This document shows, one piece after another, positions 21,600 through 29,541 of a stretch of DNA of 64,000 nt. The stretch covers positions 2,051,001 to 2,115,000 of the forward strand of contig NC_136001.1 of the NCBI RefSeq assembly GCF_048128805.1. The letters are read 5' to 3'. Every line of letters begins with the position of its first letter. Within the stretch, counting starts at the first letter, position 1. The position numbers and the translations under genes are program-made. The notes beneath the pieces were generated by a model. It saw only the letters and a program-made list of their open reading frames with translations. It was not told where the DNA came from and searched no databases. This DNA comes from Centroberyx gerrardi (lineage: Eukaryota > Chordata > Actinopteri > Beryciformes > Berycidae).

Positions 21600-21617
21600 A
21601 TCCCACCGCTGCCACCA
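21600..21617 (-). other. Gypsy primer-binding site, tRNA-Leu type
   Basis: One base after the 5' LTR, the minus strand reads TGGTGGCAGCGGTGGGAT. This is complementary to the 3' end of vertebrate tRNA-Leu(AAG)-type sequences, including the CCA. It fixes both the orientation and the LTR end. Confidence 0.88.
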
Positions 21618-21618
21618 A

Positions 21619-21671
21619 TGTAGCCGAGAGTTATTGCGCCTGTACTTCTGCAGATTATAAAATAAAAAGAC
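21619..21671 (-). repeat. 5' LTR of the gypsy element, part 1
   Basis: The inner 53 bp of the 5' LTR. The LTR continues at 27474-27657 on the far side of the LINE. The first 53 bases are identical to the start of the left LTR. Confidence 0.92.
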
Positions 21672-21809
21672 GGGGGGATCACGTGATGCTGTCACCCTGA
21701 GCAGTCGACCGTTGCTGAGCTCCCGCTACTGCTGAGCTATATCTGATTATTTACTTAATTTTAAAAAGTTACAACCGTACAAAAGTTTGTTTAACAACAC
21801 CCAGGCAAC

Positions 21810-22673
21810 ATGCCTAATCCTAAAGCCGCTAAATCCGCAACGAACAAGCCTCTTGAAGAGCAAGAAGCGAAAAAGAACGTGCCAGCTAGCAAGGAAGCCT
21901 TGCTAGCTAGCAAAGAAGCTTTGCCGCAAGGGACACCTGCCGTTGATGCTGAAGCCCTCGCTATGGACATATCTCAGAACGTTCTTGAGAAAATATCTAC
22001 TATGATGGAGAAGAAATTTGAAGAGTTCTCAACCACACTGAACAATATTACAACACGGCTGGAATCTAACACAAAGCGCATCACGGAAGCTGAGAGCCGT
22101 GTATCAGCAGCGGAGGATAACGTGACGGCCTTGGAGTCCAGGCTGACGGGCTTGGAGACCAAAGTGCGCGTCCTGACGGAGAGGAGCATTGATATGGAGG
22201 GACGTAGCCGCAGAGACAATATTTTAATTTACAACCTCAAAGAAACTGCAGAGGGCCGACAGCCGGTTAAGTTTTTTGAGAGCTGGCTACCCACTCTGCT
22301 GGACCTGGAGACCAAGCGGGGCATCATTAAAATTGACCGTGCTCATAGGACCCTCGGTCCACCAAATTCTGACCGGCCCCGCGCAGTGGTTATCAAGCTG
22401 CACAACTCGAGGGACAAGCTGAGGATTCTCGCTGCGGCCAAGGAGAAAGGACCGCTGACACATGAGGGACAGAAAATATTCATCCGACAGGACTTAGCAG
22501 CCGGAGTCAAAGAGGTGCAACGCGCGTTCAATGGTGTGTGCGAACGGCTCATTCAAAAGGACATGCGGTTCTCTATGCGCTGCCCTGCTACTCTGACCTT
22601 TTCCCATGGAGGAAAAAAACACTTGTTTCGTTCACCTAAGGATGCGCTTGCTTTCCTGGACGGACTGAGCTGA
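21810..22673 (+). CDS. LINE ORF1 protein (L1 ORF1p-like)
   Basis: A 287-residue intact frame. After a low-complexity N terminus, residues about 55-130 are a heptad-like coiled coil (NNITTRLESNTKRITEAESR and following), expected to trimerise. Residues about 130-220 form the RNA-recognition domain of L1 ORF1p, with the signature RSRRDNILIYNL near 132 and an IKIDRAHRTLG block near 175. The C-terminal domain (IFIRQDLAAGVKEVQ onward) follows. The protein binds LINE RNA and acts as a nucleic acid chaperone. The start is the first ATG, 138 bp from the element's 5' end. No lesion is seen. Confidence 0.92.
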   Translation: MPNPKAAKSATNKPLEEQEAKKNVPASKEALLASKEALPQGTPAVDAEALAMDISQNVLEKISTMMEKKFEEFSTTLNNITTRLESNTKRITEAESRVSAAEDNVTALESRLTGLETKVRVLTERSIDMEGRSRRDNILIYNLKETAEGRQPVKFFESWLPTLLDLETKRGIIKIDRAHRTLGPPNSDRPRAVVIKLHNSRDKLRILAAAKEKGPLTHEGQKIFIRQDLAAGVKEVQRAFNGVCERLIQKDMRFSMRCPATLTFSHGGKKHLFRSPKDALAFLDGLS

Positions 22674-23228
22674 ATTGGAGGTGATATGACATTCCAAGGA
22701 CATGCACACTGCTGAATGCAGTTGTTTATTTCTGGATAGCTTATGCAAAGGTATGTAGATAAATACTCTGTGGGTGGAGGAGATGTTTAAATATTGTTTT
22801 CATGTCGTTTCAATACGCCATTATGGTTGACTGATTGGCTTAAGTCATGCTGGTTGTTAAAATATAACCAAGTTTATTTCAGATGGTTGTAATAATTTTA
22901 GCTCGTGGTGTGCGGGGGGAGTGGAGAGGATTTTATTTTTCTTTCTATCAGTGACGTTTTTGCTCGGTTCCATGTGCCCCATTATTTTTTCAACAGGCCA
23001 CGCTGTTGGCCTGCACCGGGAGATGGGGTGGGGGGGGTGTTGGATGTTTTGCTGTTCGGGATGTTCTGTCAGTTTTTTTTTTATTCATGCCATCATACAT
23101 TTGAAGCCATCCATATTGTATTTCACAGAGTTGTCTATTTATCTATCTGCTCGTGGCAAACACATTGAGTTTCTCGGCTGTGCCGCAAAGCTTTCCCTGC
23201 TAGATTACAAACTTCTTTTTATCCTGTT

Positions 23229-24476
23229 ATGAGCGATCTCAAAATAGTCTCCCTTAATGTTAAGGGATTTAATAATGTAATAAAAAGGCAAAAGATCCTT
23301 GCTTTTCTGAAAAAGGAGAAAACACAAATAGCTTTACTGTCTGAAACCCACTTAAATGACTTGGAGCATTTGAAATTGAGAAGGAGCTGGGTGGGCCAGG
23401 TGTTCTATTCATCTTATAACACAAATAGTAGAGGAGTAGCCATATTAATTCACCGTAGTCTCCCATTTACCTTAGAGACAACCATTAAGGACAGCGATGG
23501 CCGCTATGTCCTTGTTTCAGGTTATCTTTATGGGGAACAGATCCTCATAGGTTGCATATATGGCCCTAATTCATATGAAGCTGCCTTTTTCCCTAAGCTT
23601 TTGTCTGATGTCTCATCAGTATCCACCCCATATGTTGTGTTAGGGGGCGACTTTAACTGTGTGCCTGACCCAGGTGTTGACCAGTCCCCACCTAAGTCTA
23701 GCTCGACCCCTCGGAAGAGTCTCAGGCTGAAAGAGTTCTGCCATGACTTAGAGCTGTTTGACACTTGGAGAATAACCAATCCCAGGGGGAGAGACTACAC
23801 CTTCTTCTCCCAACCACATCAGACATTTTCAAGAATTGATTTCTTCCTGTCATCCAGAATGGTTTTGGATAGGGTGAGGGAGTGTTCAATTGGCATACGC
23901 TCACTCTCTGACCACTCTCATGTAAGTTTGAGCATTCGCCCTCCTTACACTGACCCCTCCTCTCGCCACTGGAGGATGAACCCCTCTCTATTGAGTAGTC
24001 CTCCATTCATTGACTATATTACTGAACAGTGGAATGTTTTTATGACGGCTAATAAGACCCCAGGCATCAGCCCATCTTTGTTATGGGAAACAGCTAAAGC
24101 TTATCTTAGGGGGAGTATTATATCATACACCACAGCTCAGAAAAAGGCTGCTATTAAAGAGCAACTCGGCCTAGAGAATACAATAAAACAGCTGGAGGTA
24201 CAATTTAAAAGCACACCTTCTAGAACCCTATCTAACAAACTGGAGGCAGCCCACTCAGCCTTAAATCAGTTGTTAACTAAAAAGGCAGAGTCAACTATCT
24301 TCTTTGCTAAACATAGGCTCTATGAGTCAGGAAACAAACCTGGCCGACTCTTAGCGAGGTTGGCAAGAGGCAGAATGGAGGCAAATACGATACCGTCATT
24401 GCTGGACGACAATCAGGTCAGGCACTACAAAACCAAGGACATCAATATACATACACATGCCTCATATACATCATGA
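23229..24476 (+). CDS. LINE ORF2, endonuclease part
   Basis: A 415-residue frame. The first ~235 residues are an apurinic/apyrimidinic-type endonuclease: SLNVKGFNN near the start, LLSETHL near 36, IYGPNS near 108, GGDFNC near 138 and SDHSHV near 228. It nicks target DNA to prime reverse transcription. After a linker it ends at a TGA at 24474-24476, just where a continuous ORF2 would run on. The remaining ORF2 is in another frame from 24473. A CA/AT-rich stretch of about 23 bases at 24440-24470, rich in ATAC and CAT words, looks like a local insertion and would account for the shift. Confidence 0.9.
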   Translation: MSDLKIVSLNVKGFNNVIKRQKILAFLKKEKTQIALLSETHLNDLEHLKLRRSWVGQVFYSSYNTNSRGVAILIHRSLPFTLETTIKDSDGRYVLVSGYLYGEQILIGCIYGPNSYEAAFFPKLLSDVSSVSTPYVVLGGDFNCVPDPGVDQSPPKSSSTPRKSLRLKEFCHDLELFDTWRITNPRGRDYTFFSQPHQTFSRIDFFLSSRMVLDRVRECSIGIRSLSDHSHVSLSIRPPYTDPSSRHWRMNPSLLSSPPFIDYITEQWNVFMTANKTPGISPSLLWETAKAYLRGSIISYTTAQKKAAIKEQLGLENTIKQLEVQFKSTPSRTLSNKLEAAHSALNQLLTKKAESTIFFAKHRLYESGNKPGRLLARLARGRMEANTIPSLLDDNQVRHYKTKDINIHTHASYTS

Positions 24477-27082
24477 GGCAGTTTTATCAGAAACTGTACT
24501 CCTCTGAATGTGATTCCTCTGATGGGAGGAGAAAGGAGTTTCTCGATAGGGTACCTCTCCCATCCCTGTCAGAGGAACAAAGGGAAAAATTAACCGCACC
24601 AGTGACTGAGGAGGAGGTCCGTGGAGCCATAGCCTCCCTTAAGGGTGGAAAGGCACCAGGACCTGATGGTTTCTGTCCAGAATTTTACAAGAAATTGAGC
24701 CACCTCATAGTCGGACCACTCACTGACATGTTTCTAGACTCCTTTGAGAATGGACACCTTCCCCCAACGCTTAACCTAGCAAACATCACACTCATCCTGA
24801 AGAAAGATAAACCACCTGATATCTGTGGCTCATTTAGGCCCATCAGCCTTATTGGAGTGGATAGTAAATTGCTCTCCAAATTGCTTGCAACAAGACTGGA
24901 GAAGCTCCTGCCATTTCTCATAAACCCAGACCAAACTGGATTTATACAAAACCGGTTCTCCCTCACAAATGTGAGAAAATTACTGAACATGATACAATAC
25001 TCAAGTCAAAAAAATTACAGAGCACTTGCTGTATCTTTAGACGCCGAAAAGGCGTTCGACAGGGTAGAATGGGAATATTTATTTGATATATTGGAGAGGT
25101 TTGGGTTGGGGGGGGAATTTCTTAAATGGGTTAGGACACTCTACAACTCCCCAGAGGCTTGTGTCATAACTAATGGCACACAATCATCGCCTTTCCCATT
25201 GCGTAGGGGGACGAGACAGGGTTGCCCTTTATCTCCGCTGCTCTTTGCACTGGCGCTTGAGCCCCTAGCTGAGGCTATTAGGCGACACCAAGATGTGCAT
25301 GGTATGACAATCGGGGGAACGGTTCACAAAATTGCACTTTATGCGGATGACATCTTATTGTTTTTAACAAAACCTGAAATATCAATATCAGCTATTCTCT
25401 CTGTTATTCATGAGTTCAGTTCCTTCTCAGGCTACAAAATTAACTATGGCAAATCGGAGGCCATGCCATTAGGTAGTCCTGCTGGTCTAACTTTACCTAC
25501 CAGCTGTCCTTTCAAATGGTCCCCCACAGGCTTCACCTACCTTAGGATAAGAGTTTCACCAGACCTGACAGAGCTATGGAAGCTTAACTTCTCTCCAATA
25601 GCAACTAAAATAAAGAAGGATTTAGACAGATGGCATGATCTCCCCTTATCCTTCATGGGGCGCATTAGTTTAATTAAAATGAATGTCTTCCCCCGGCTCT
25701 TATATCCCCTACAAATGTTACCCTTATGGATCTCCAAGAAGGTTGCTCTTGATATGGAGAGGGCATTCTCTAGATTCATATGGCATGGCAAGAGACCTAG
25801 ACAGAAAACAAAAACACTACAGTTGCCCTCTGATAGGGGAGGACTGGCCCTGCCAAACATAATTTTTTACAACTGGGCATGCCATGCTCGCTTCCTATGG
25901 GAATGGTTACATGCTCATCTTGAATCCAAGCCCTTTTTAGATTCATGGTCCTCTCTGCCTTCCTCGTTATGGAGCTTGGTCATGGGTGATAGGAAGAAGT
26001 TATCTAGGGATATCAAGAATAATCCGATTATATACAACACAGTCAGAGTGTGGCAGGAAATCTGTAAATATTTAGGTAGGGGAAGTTGCGCCTCATTCCT
26101 GACCCCTCTCATAAGGAACCAGGATTTTCCCCCAGGTTTCCCTCCCAATATTTTTGATTTGTGGCATGACAATGGGGCACGTGTGATTGGAGACTTATAC
26201 CATGATGGGGCACTAATGACTTTCCAACAACTACAGTCACAATTCAGTATCCCTAAAGAACACTTTTATGGTTTTCTCCAGATCCGCCATTTTGTTAGAT
26301 CTAAGAGTTTACCTCCTCCGGACTCAGTCATGTACAATGATGTAGAGAGGTTCCTTATTGACCGAAAAGGTATCACCCATTTTATTTCCACCTTCTATGC
26401 ACTGCTATACTCTCTCAGCCCAGGTGATATCACAAGCATCTCACAGAAGTGGGAGAGAGATTTTGACACTGAGTATATTGAGGATGATTGGCAGGAGGCC
26501 ATTAAGGTGTTTAGGTCCACCTTTACATGTAATAGACTGAGAGAGACACAGTATAAAATACTACACCGTCTACATATAACTCCTTACATACTAAACAAGA
26601 TGGACTGTCAGGCCTCACCCCTGTGTAATAAGTGTCAAAGAGAGATTGGAACATATTATCATTACTTCTGGCAATGTAAATTGATTAAAAGATTTTGGGG
26701 GACAATTTCTCAGGAACTGAGTGGCATCTTTCGGGTAAAGGTTAAGAGAGACCCAGGCCTTTTCATTCTTGGCCTTCCCTCAAAGGAGGTGACTCTAACC
26801 CATTTACAGTTCAAATTATGTGACAAATTACTATTATTGGCCAGAAAATGTATTTTGATTAACTGGATCAAGGATAGGCCACCTACTGCAACATTGTGGT
26901 ACAGGGAGATATTCAGGGTCCTCCCTCACGAAAGAATTGGTGCGGTTCTGAAGGGTAATGAGAGGTCCTTTACTGAAATGTGGTCTCCTTTGCTTGACTA
27001 CTTACCTGCGGAATTGACTCGGTTAGTGCTGAGGGGCCAGTGCTCCTTGCAATGGCCACACCCATCCAGAATAGACTCATAA
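24473..27082 (+). CDS. LINE ORF2, reverse transcriptase part
   Basis: An 869-residue frame. The reverse transcriptase domain shows GGKAPGPDGFCPEFY near residue 58, FRPISLIGVDSKLLSK near 120, LDAEKAFDRVEW near 190, GTRQGCPLSPLLF near 244 and the catalytic YADD near 291. A C-terminal zinc-knuckle-like cluster (CNKCQ...H...C) lies near 720-740, as in L1-type ORF2. It would make the LINE cDNA. It is otherwise intact, with no internal stop. The ATG at 24473 is probably incidental, because the real protein should be one chain with the endonuclease. Confidence 0.92.
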   Translation: MRQFYQKLYSSECDSSDGRRKEFLDRVPLPSLSEEQREKLTAPVTEEEVRGAIASLKGGKAPGPDGFCPEFYKKLSHLIVGPLTDMFLDSFENGHLPPTLNLANITLILKKDKPPDICGSFRPISLIGVDSKLLSKLLATRLEKLLPFLINPDQTGFIQNRFSLTNVRKLLNMIQYSSQKNYRALAVSLDAEKAFDRVEWEYLFDILERFGLGGEFLKWVRTLYNSPEACVITNGTQSSPFPLRRGTRQGCPLSPLLFALALEPLAEAIRRHQDVHGMTIGGTVHKIALYADDILLFLTKPEISISAILSVIHEFSSFSGYKINYGKSEAMPLGSPAGLTLPTSCPFKWSPTGFTYLRIRVSPDLTELWKLNFSPIATKIKKDLDRWHDLPLSFMGRISLIKMNVFPRLLYPLQMLPLWISKKVALDMERAFSRFIWHGKRPRQKTKTLQLPSDRGGLALPNIIFYNWACHARFLWEWLHAHLESKPFLDSWSSLPSSLWSLVMGDRKKLSRDIKNNPIIYNTVRVWQEICKYLGRGSCASFLTPLIRNQDFPPGFPPNIFDLWHDNGARVIGDLYHDGALMTFQQLQSQFSIPKEHFYGFLQIRHFVRSKSLPPPDSVMYNDVERFLIDRKGITHFISTFYALLYSLSPGDITSISQKWERDFDTEYIEDDWQEAIKVFRSTFTCNRLRETQYKILHRLHITPYILNKMDCQASPLCNKCQREIGTYYHYFWQCKLIKRFWGTISQELSGIFRVKVKRDPGLFILGLPSKEVTLTHLQFKLCDKLLLLARKCILINWIKDRPPTATLWYREIFRVLPHERIGAVLKGNERSFTEMWSPLLDYLPAELTRLVLRGQCSLQWPHPSRIDS

Positions 27083-27458
27083 GTGTCTTTCTTTTCTATT
27101 TCGTTGCTTAAATACTGCTATGTTTTAGTGTTTTAACTCAACTTAATTCTACTTCTTGCATCACTGTGTACTATTGGGAAATGTTAAAGTTGATGTGACT
27201 ATTATATATGGCTACACTAATCAATAATGTGTCTGTATGCAGGACAATATGGGGGAAAGCTTCTGTGTGTAATGTCAAGGTGAGGGAGGGGGGCAGTCAG
27301 CTGAGAGATTTCTCTGTTGAGAATGGATGGATGGCACTATTTGATTTTTTATTTGATTTTTTTTTTCTTTCGTTTCTATCTGTGTGTTATTGATATGATG
27401 GCAAAATGTATAACTCTTGTTTCTGTTGAAAACCAATAAAATTTTGTTTAAAAAAAAA
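27083..27458 (+). other. LINE 3' UTR and A tail
   Basis: An AT-rich tail with T-runs, AACCAATAAAATTTTG and a final run of about ten A residues before the target duplication. No internal repeats were noticed. Confidence 0.85.
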
Positions 27459-27473
27459 ATAAAATAAAAAGAC

Positions 27474-27657
27474 TCTGTCATGAGAACAGACTGTCAACAC
27501 TTTATTTCTTCCCCGCGAGCCAATCACAATCCACACACGCTCCACTTCCGTTCTTACCCTTCAAAATAAAAGCCCCAGATCTACTGCGTAACTGCCTCCC
27601 AAAGGGAACTCCCTCAAAGCCTTTAGCTAGAAGGCAACTCAATAAAAATAGCTTACA
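27474..27657 (-). repeat. 5' LTR of the gypsy element, part 2
   Basis: Starts TCTGTCATGAGAACAG and ends AATAGCTTACA, followed by ACAG. It carries the uninterrupted ATGAG site that is split by the solo LTR in the other LTR. Confidence 0.93.
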
Positions 27658-27661
27658 ACAG

Positions 27662-28689
27662 TATTGTATGGTGCTGTATGGTTAACCTGCTTGCATGGTA
27701 GTGACTGTGAGTCTGGTTGCCAGTCAGAGTTGCACTATGTTTCTATACAGAAGTGTGGCTGCTGTGTAGGGAAGTGAACCAGGTTGACTTAGCTTTGACA
27801 GACTACTGATAAACTCTGACTGTATGATGACATCTTGTCAAACTACCACAGCAAAGTGCTGTAAATGCTACAGGGCCAAGGATACAGGGCCAACTCATGA
27901 TTTTCATTACCTGGCTCTTCTAAGTAACTCAAATAAAAATAGCAAGGAACTGAAGCTGCATTTAAATGTAAAGTCAAATTCATCAAGCATGACATGGGTT
28001 TAATCTTTTAGTCCATTGGTTCTGCAGGCTGTATCCAGCAGACAGCTACAGGTAGGACTGTGTGAACATCAGGCAACACAACATGCATACTCATGAAGTT
28101 GGTCTATGCTGTGCGGCTTCAGTCAAGCTTGGGAGAAATGTAAACATTATAAGATTGAATGAGCAGATATGCTTGGGGAAACCTGCCTAGTAATAACAAA
28201 AGTGATGACATCTTTATCTTTAATACAAACTTAAGACAACTTCTCACAATGGAATAGTGACGTGGAAATTAGAGTTGCAAGCAAATGACTTCTAGCAACT
28301 ACTGGCTGAATACTTAAAATATGTATTAATATAAATAATATAATTATATAATATATTTAATTAATATATAAATATAATTAATTATCATATTGATATAAAT
28401 ATTAATTGTATTAATATACATATGTATTAATATTATAATATTTAATATAATAATATTGACTGGTGAGTAATCAAAAGTTGACATCTAAAAAGTTTTAGAT
28501 TTTAATTTTAGGAGATTCCTTCTCTCTCTGCTCTGCTCACAGCCGCCCCTCCCCCACTAAACTGTCCTTCCACACTCCCAGCTGCAGCTGCACGCTCCCA
28601 ACCTGCTCACTTGATGACGAGAGCGCGTCTGGGCTCGCTAGCTCGCTCGTGGGCGCGCTACTCCTGGCGGGAATACGTAAGCAGACACT
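27662..28689. other. Intergenic, with an AT microsatellite
   Basis: Nothing coding is supported. About 28318-28460 is an almost pure A/T stretch of TAATATA-type words. GC content rises after about 28500 (CTCGCTAGCTCGCTCGTGGG), perhaps marking the start of the sycp3 5' flank. Confidence 0.5.
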
Positions 28690-28922
28690 ACTGCGCATGG
28701 TCCGTGGGCCGCACATCACGGAAGTAAACCAGTAAGAAAAAAACTTTTTTGGCGTATGCGCTGGGTGAGCAGCTTACGTTCAAATGAATGGGCGGCCATT
28801 TTCCCGTTCATCCTCCAGTTAATATAGAACCTCCTTGCTTGGTATGCGCTGGGTGAGCAACTTTCATTGGAATGAATGGGCCGTCATCTTTGAATGCCTC
28901 ATCCATAGTTTAATACATCCAT
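28690..28922 (+). repeat. Dispersed repeat shared with the palindrome centre
   Basis: It contains two head-to-tail versions of a unit beginning GTATGCGCTGGGTGAGCA (about 28755 and 28842). The second ends CATAGTTTAATACATCCATG. The reverse complement of the second unit is at about 11396-11480. Confidence 0.75.
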
Positions 28923-29432
28923 GGTGAGGAGTCGATTCGCCATTGAAGAAGAAGAAGAAGAAGAAGCAGAAGCAGAAGAAGTAGACGACGACGACAACGA
29001 CGACTTGCCACAACGAGGTTTTGGCGCCAATGAGACGTGCTCCGCTGAATGCCTATGGGTCTTGTGCATGGTCTTTGTGCCACTGACGCCAACTAGAAAT
29101 TTGAGTTAAAGCTTCTAAGCGCCACTACATTAGTTGTAAGTTTTATCACTTTAGGCGGACATAATATTCCTAAAATATCGGTACAGTATATACAAAGCTA
29201 ACTACTGACGGACAGAGCCAGTAAGCTGCACCGACAACTGAGACTCAATTTGTCACTTTCCAGAGAAAACGTTCCTGTTTGTAGCCATGCTAGCTGACTA
29301 GCTAACATTAGCTTTCACTGTAGGAAGTGTATAAGCTTTAACATGAATGCTATGCCTGTGTAGGTAGATAGGCTGGTAGATGATGAAATATTTGTAGATA
29401 AGCCATTCAGAAATCGACTTACATTTTTACAG
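28923..29432. promoter_or_regulatory. Probable 5' flank and 5' UTR of sycp3
   Basis: A GAA/GAC trinucleotide run (28945-29000) is followed by mixed sequence with many GCTAGC/TTAGC words. The first coding exon opens with an acceptor (TTTTTACAG) directly before the ATG, so at least one non-coding exon must lie upstream, most likely here. Its exact borders were not found. Confidence 0.35.
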
Positions 29433-29435
29433 GAC

Positions 29436-29541
29436 ATGGCAGCTCACAGGGGACAAGCTGAAAAAGCTAAAGGGAAAGGCTCAGTGTTTCGCAAACCTGT
29501 GGAGGACCTGCATGAGAGTTTCAGTGATGTTACCCTACAAG
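29436..29541 (+). CDS. sycp3: sycp3 coding exon 1
   Basis: Acceptor ACATTTTTACAG before 29433, ATG at 29436, donor G|GTAGCG. Ends in phase 1 after residue 35. The start codon is the only one that keeps the frame open. Confidence 0.85.

Larger units (their letters stand above)
21672..27458 (+). mobile_element. Full-length L1-like LINE inserted in the gypsy 5' LTR
   Basis: It starts GGGGGGATCACGTGATG and ends with AATAAAATTTTGTTT and a short A tail. It is flanked by the 15-bp duplication ATAAAATAAAAAGAC (21657-21671 and 27459-27473). It has a short 5' UTR, ORF1, a ~555-bp spacer, ORF2 and a 3' UTR. The target is the A-rich site typical of target-primed reverse transcription by an AP-type endonuclease. 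It is not truncated at the 5' end, which is unusual for LINE copies. ORF2 has one frame break. Confidence 0.95.
14980..27657 (-). mobile_element. Ty3/gypsy LTR retrotransposon, minus strand, with two later insertions
   Basis: The LTRs are 14980-15852 and 21619-27657. After removal of their insertions each is 237 bp, and the two differ at about three positions. They start TG and end CA. The flanking duplication is ACAG (14976-14979 and 27658-27661). On the minus strand the order is 5' LTR, tRNA-Leu-type primer site, gag, protease, reverse transcriptase, RNase H, integrase, purine tract, 3' LTR. Protease before RT and integrase last is the gypsy (Metaviridae) order. Without the insertions the element is about 6.2 kb. 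Several frame breaks and a stop make it unable to encode its proteins as it stands. Confidence 0.95.

Noticed and set aside
28921..29109. Acidic 62-codon ORF (E/D-rich) upstream of sycp3
   Set aside because: It is a read-through of a GAA/GAC trinucleotide run with no conserved continuation, and it is not in phase with sycp3 exon 1.
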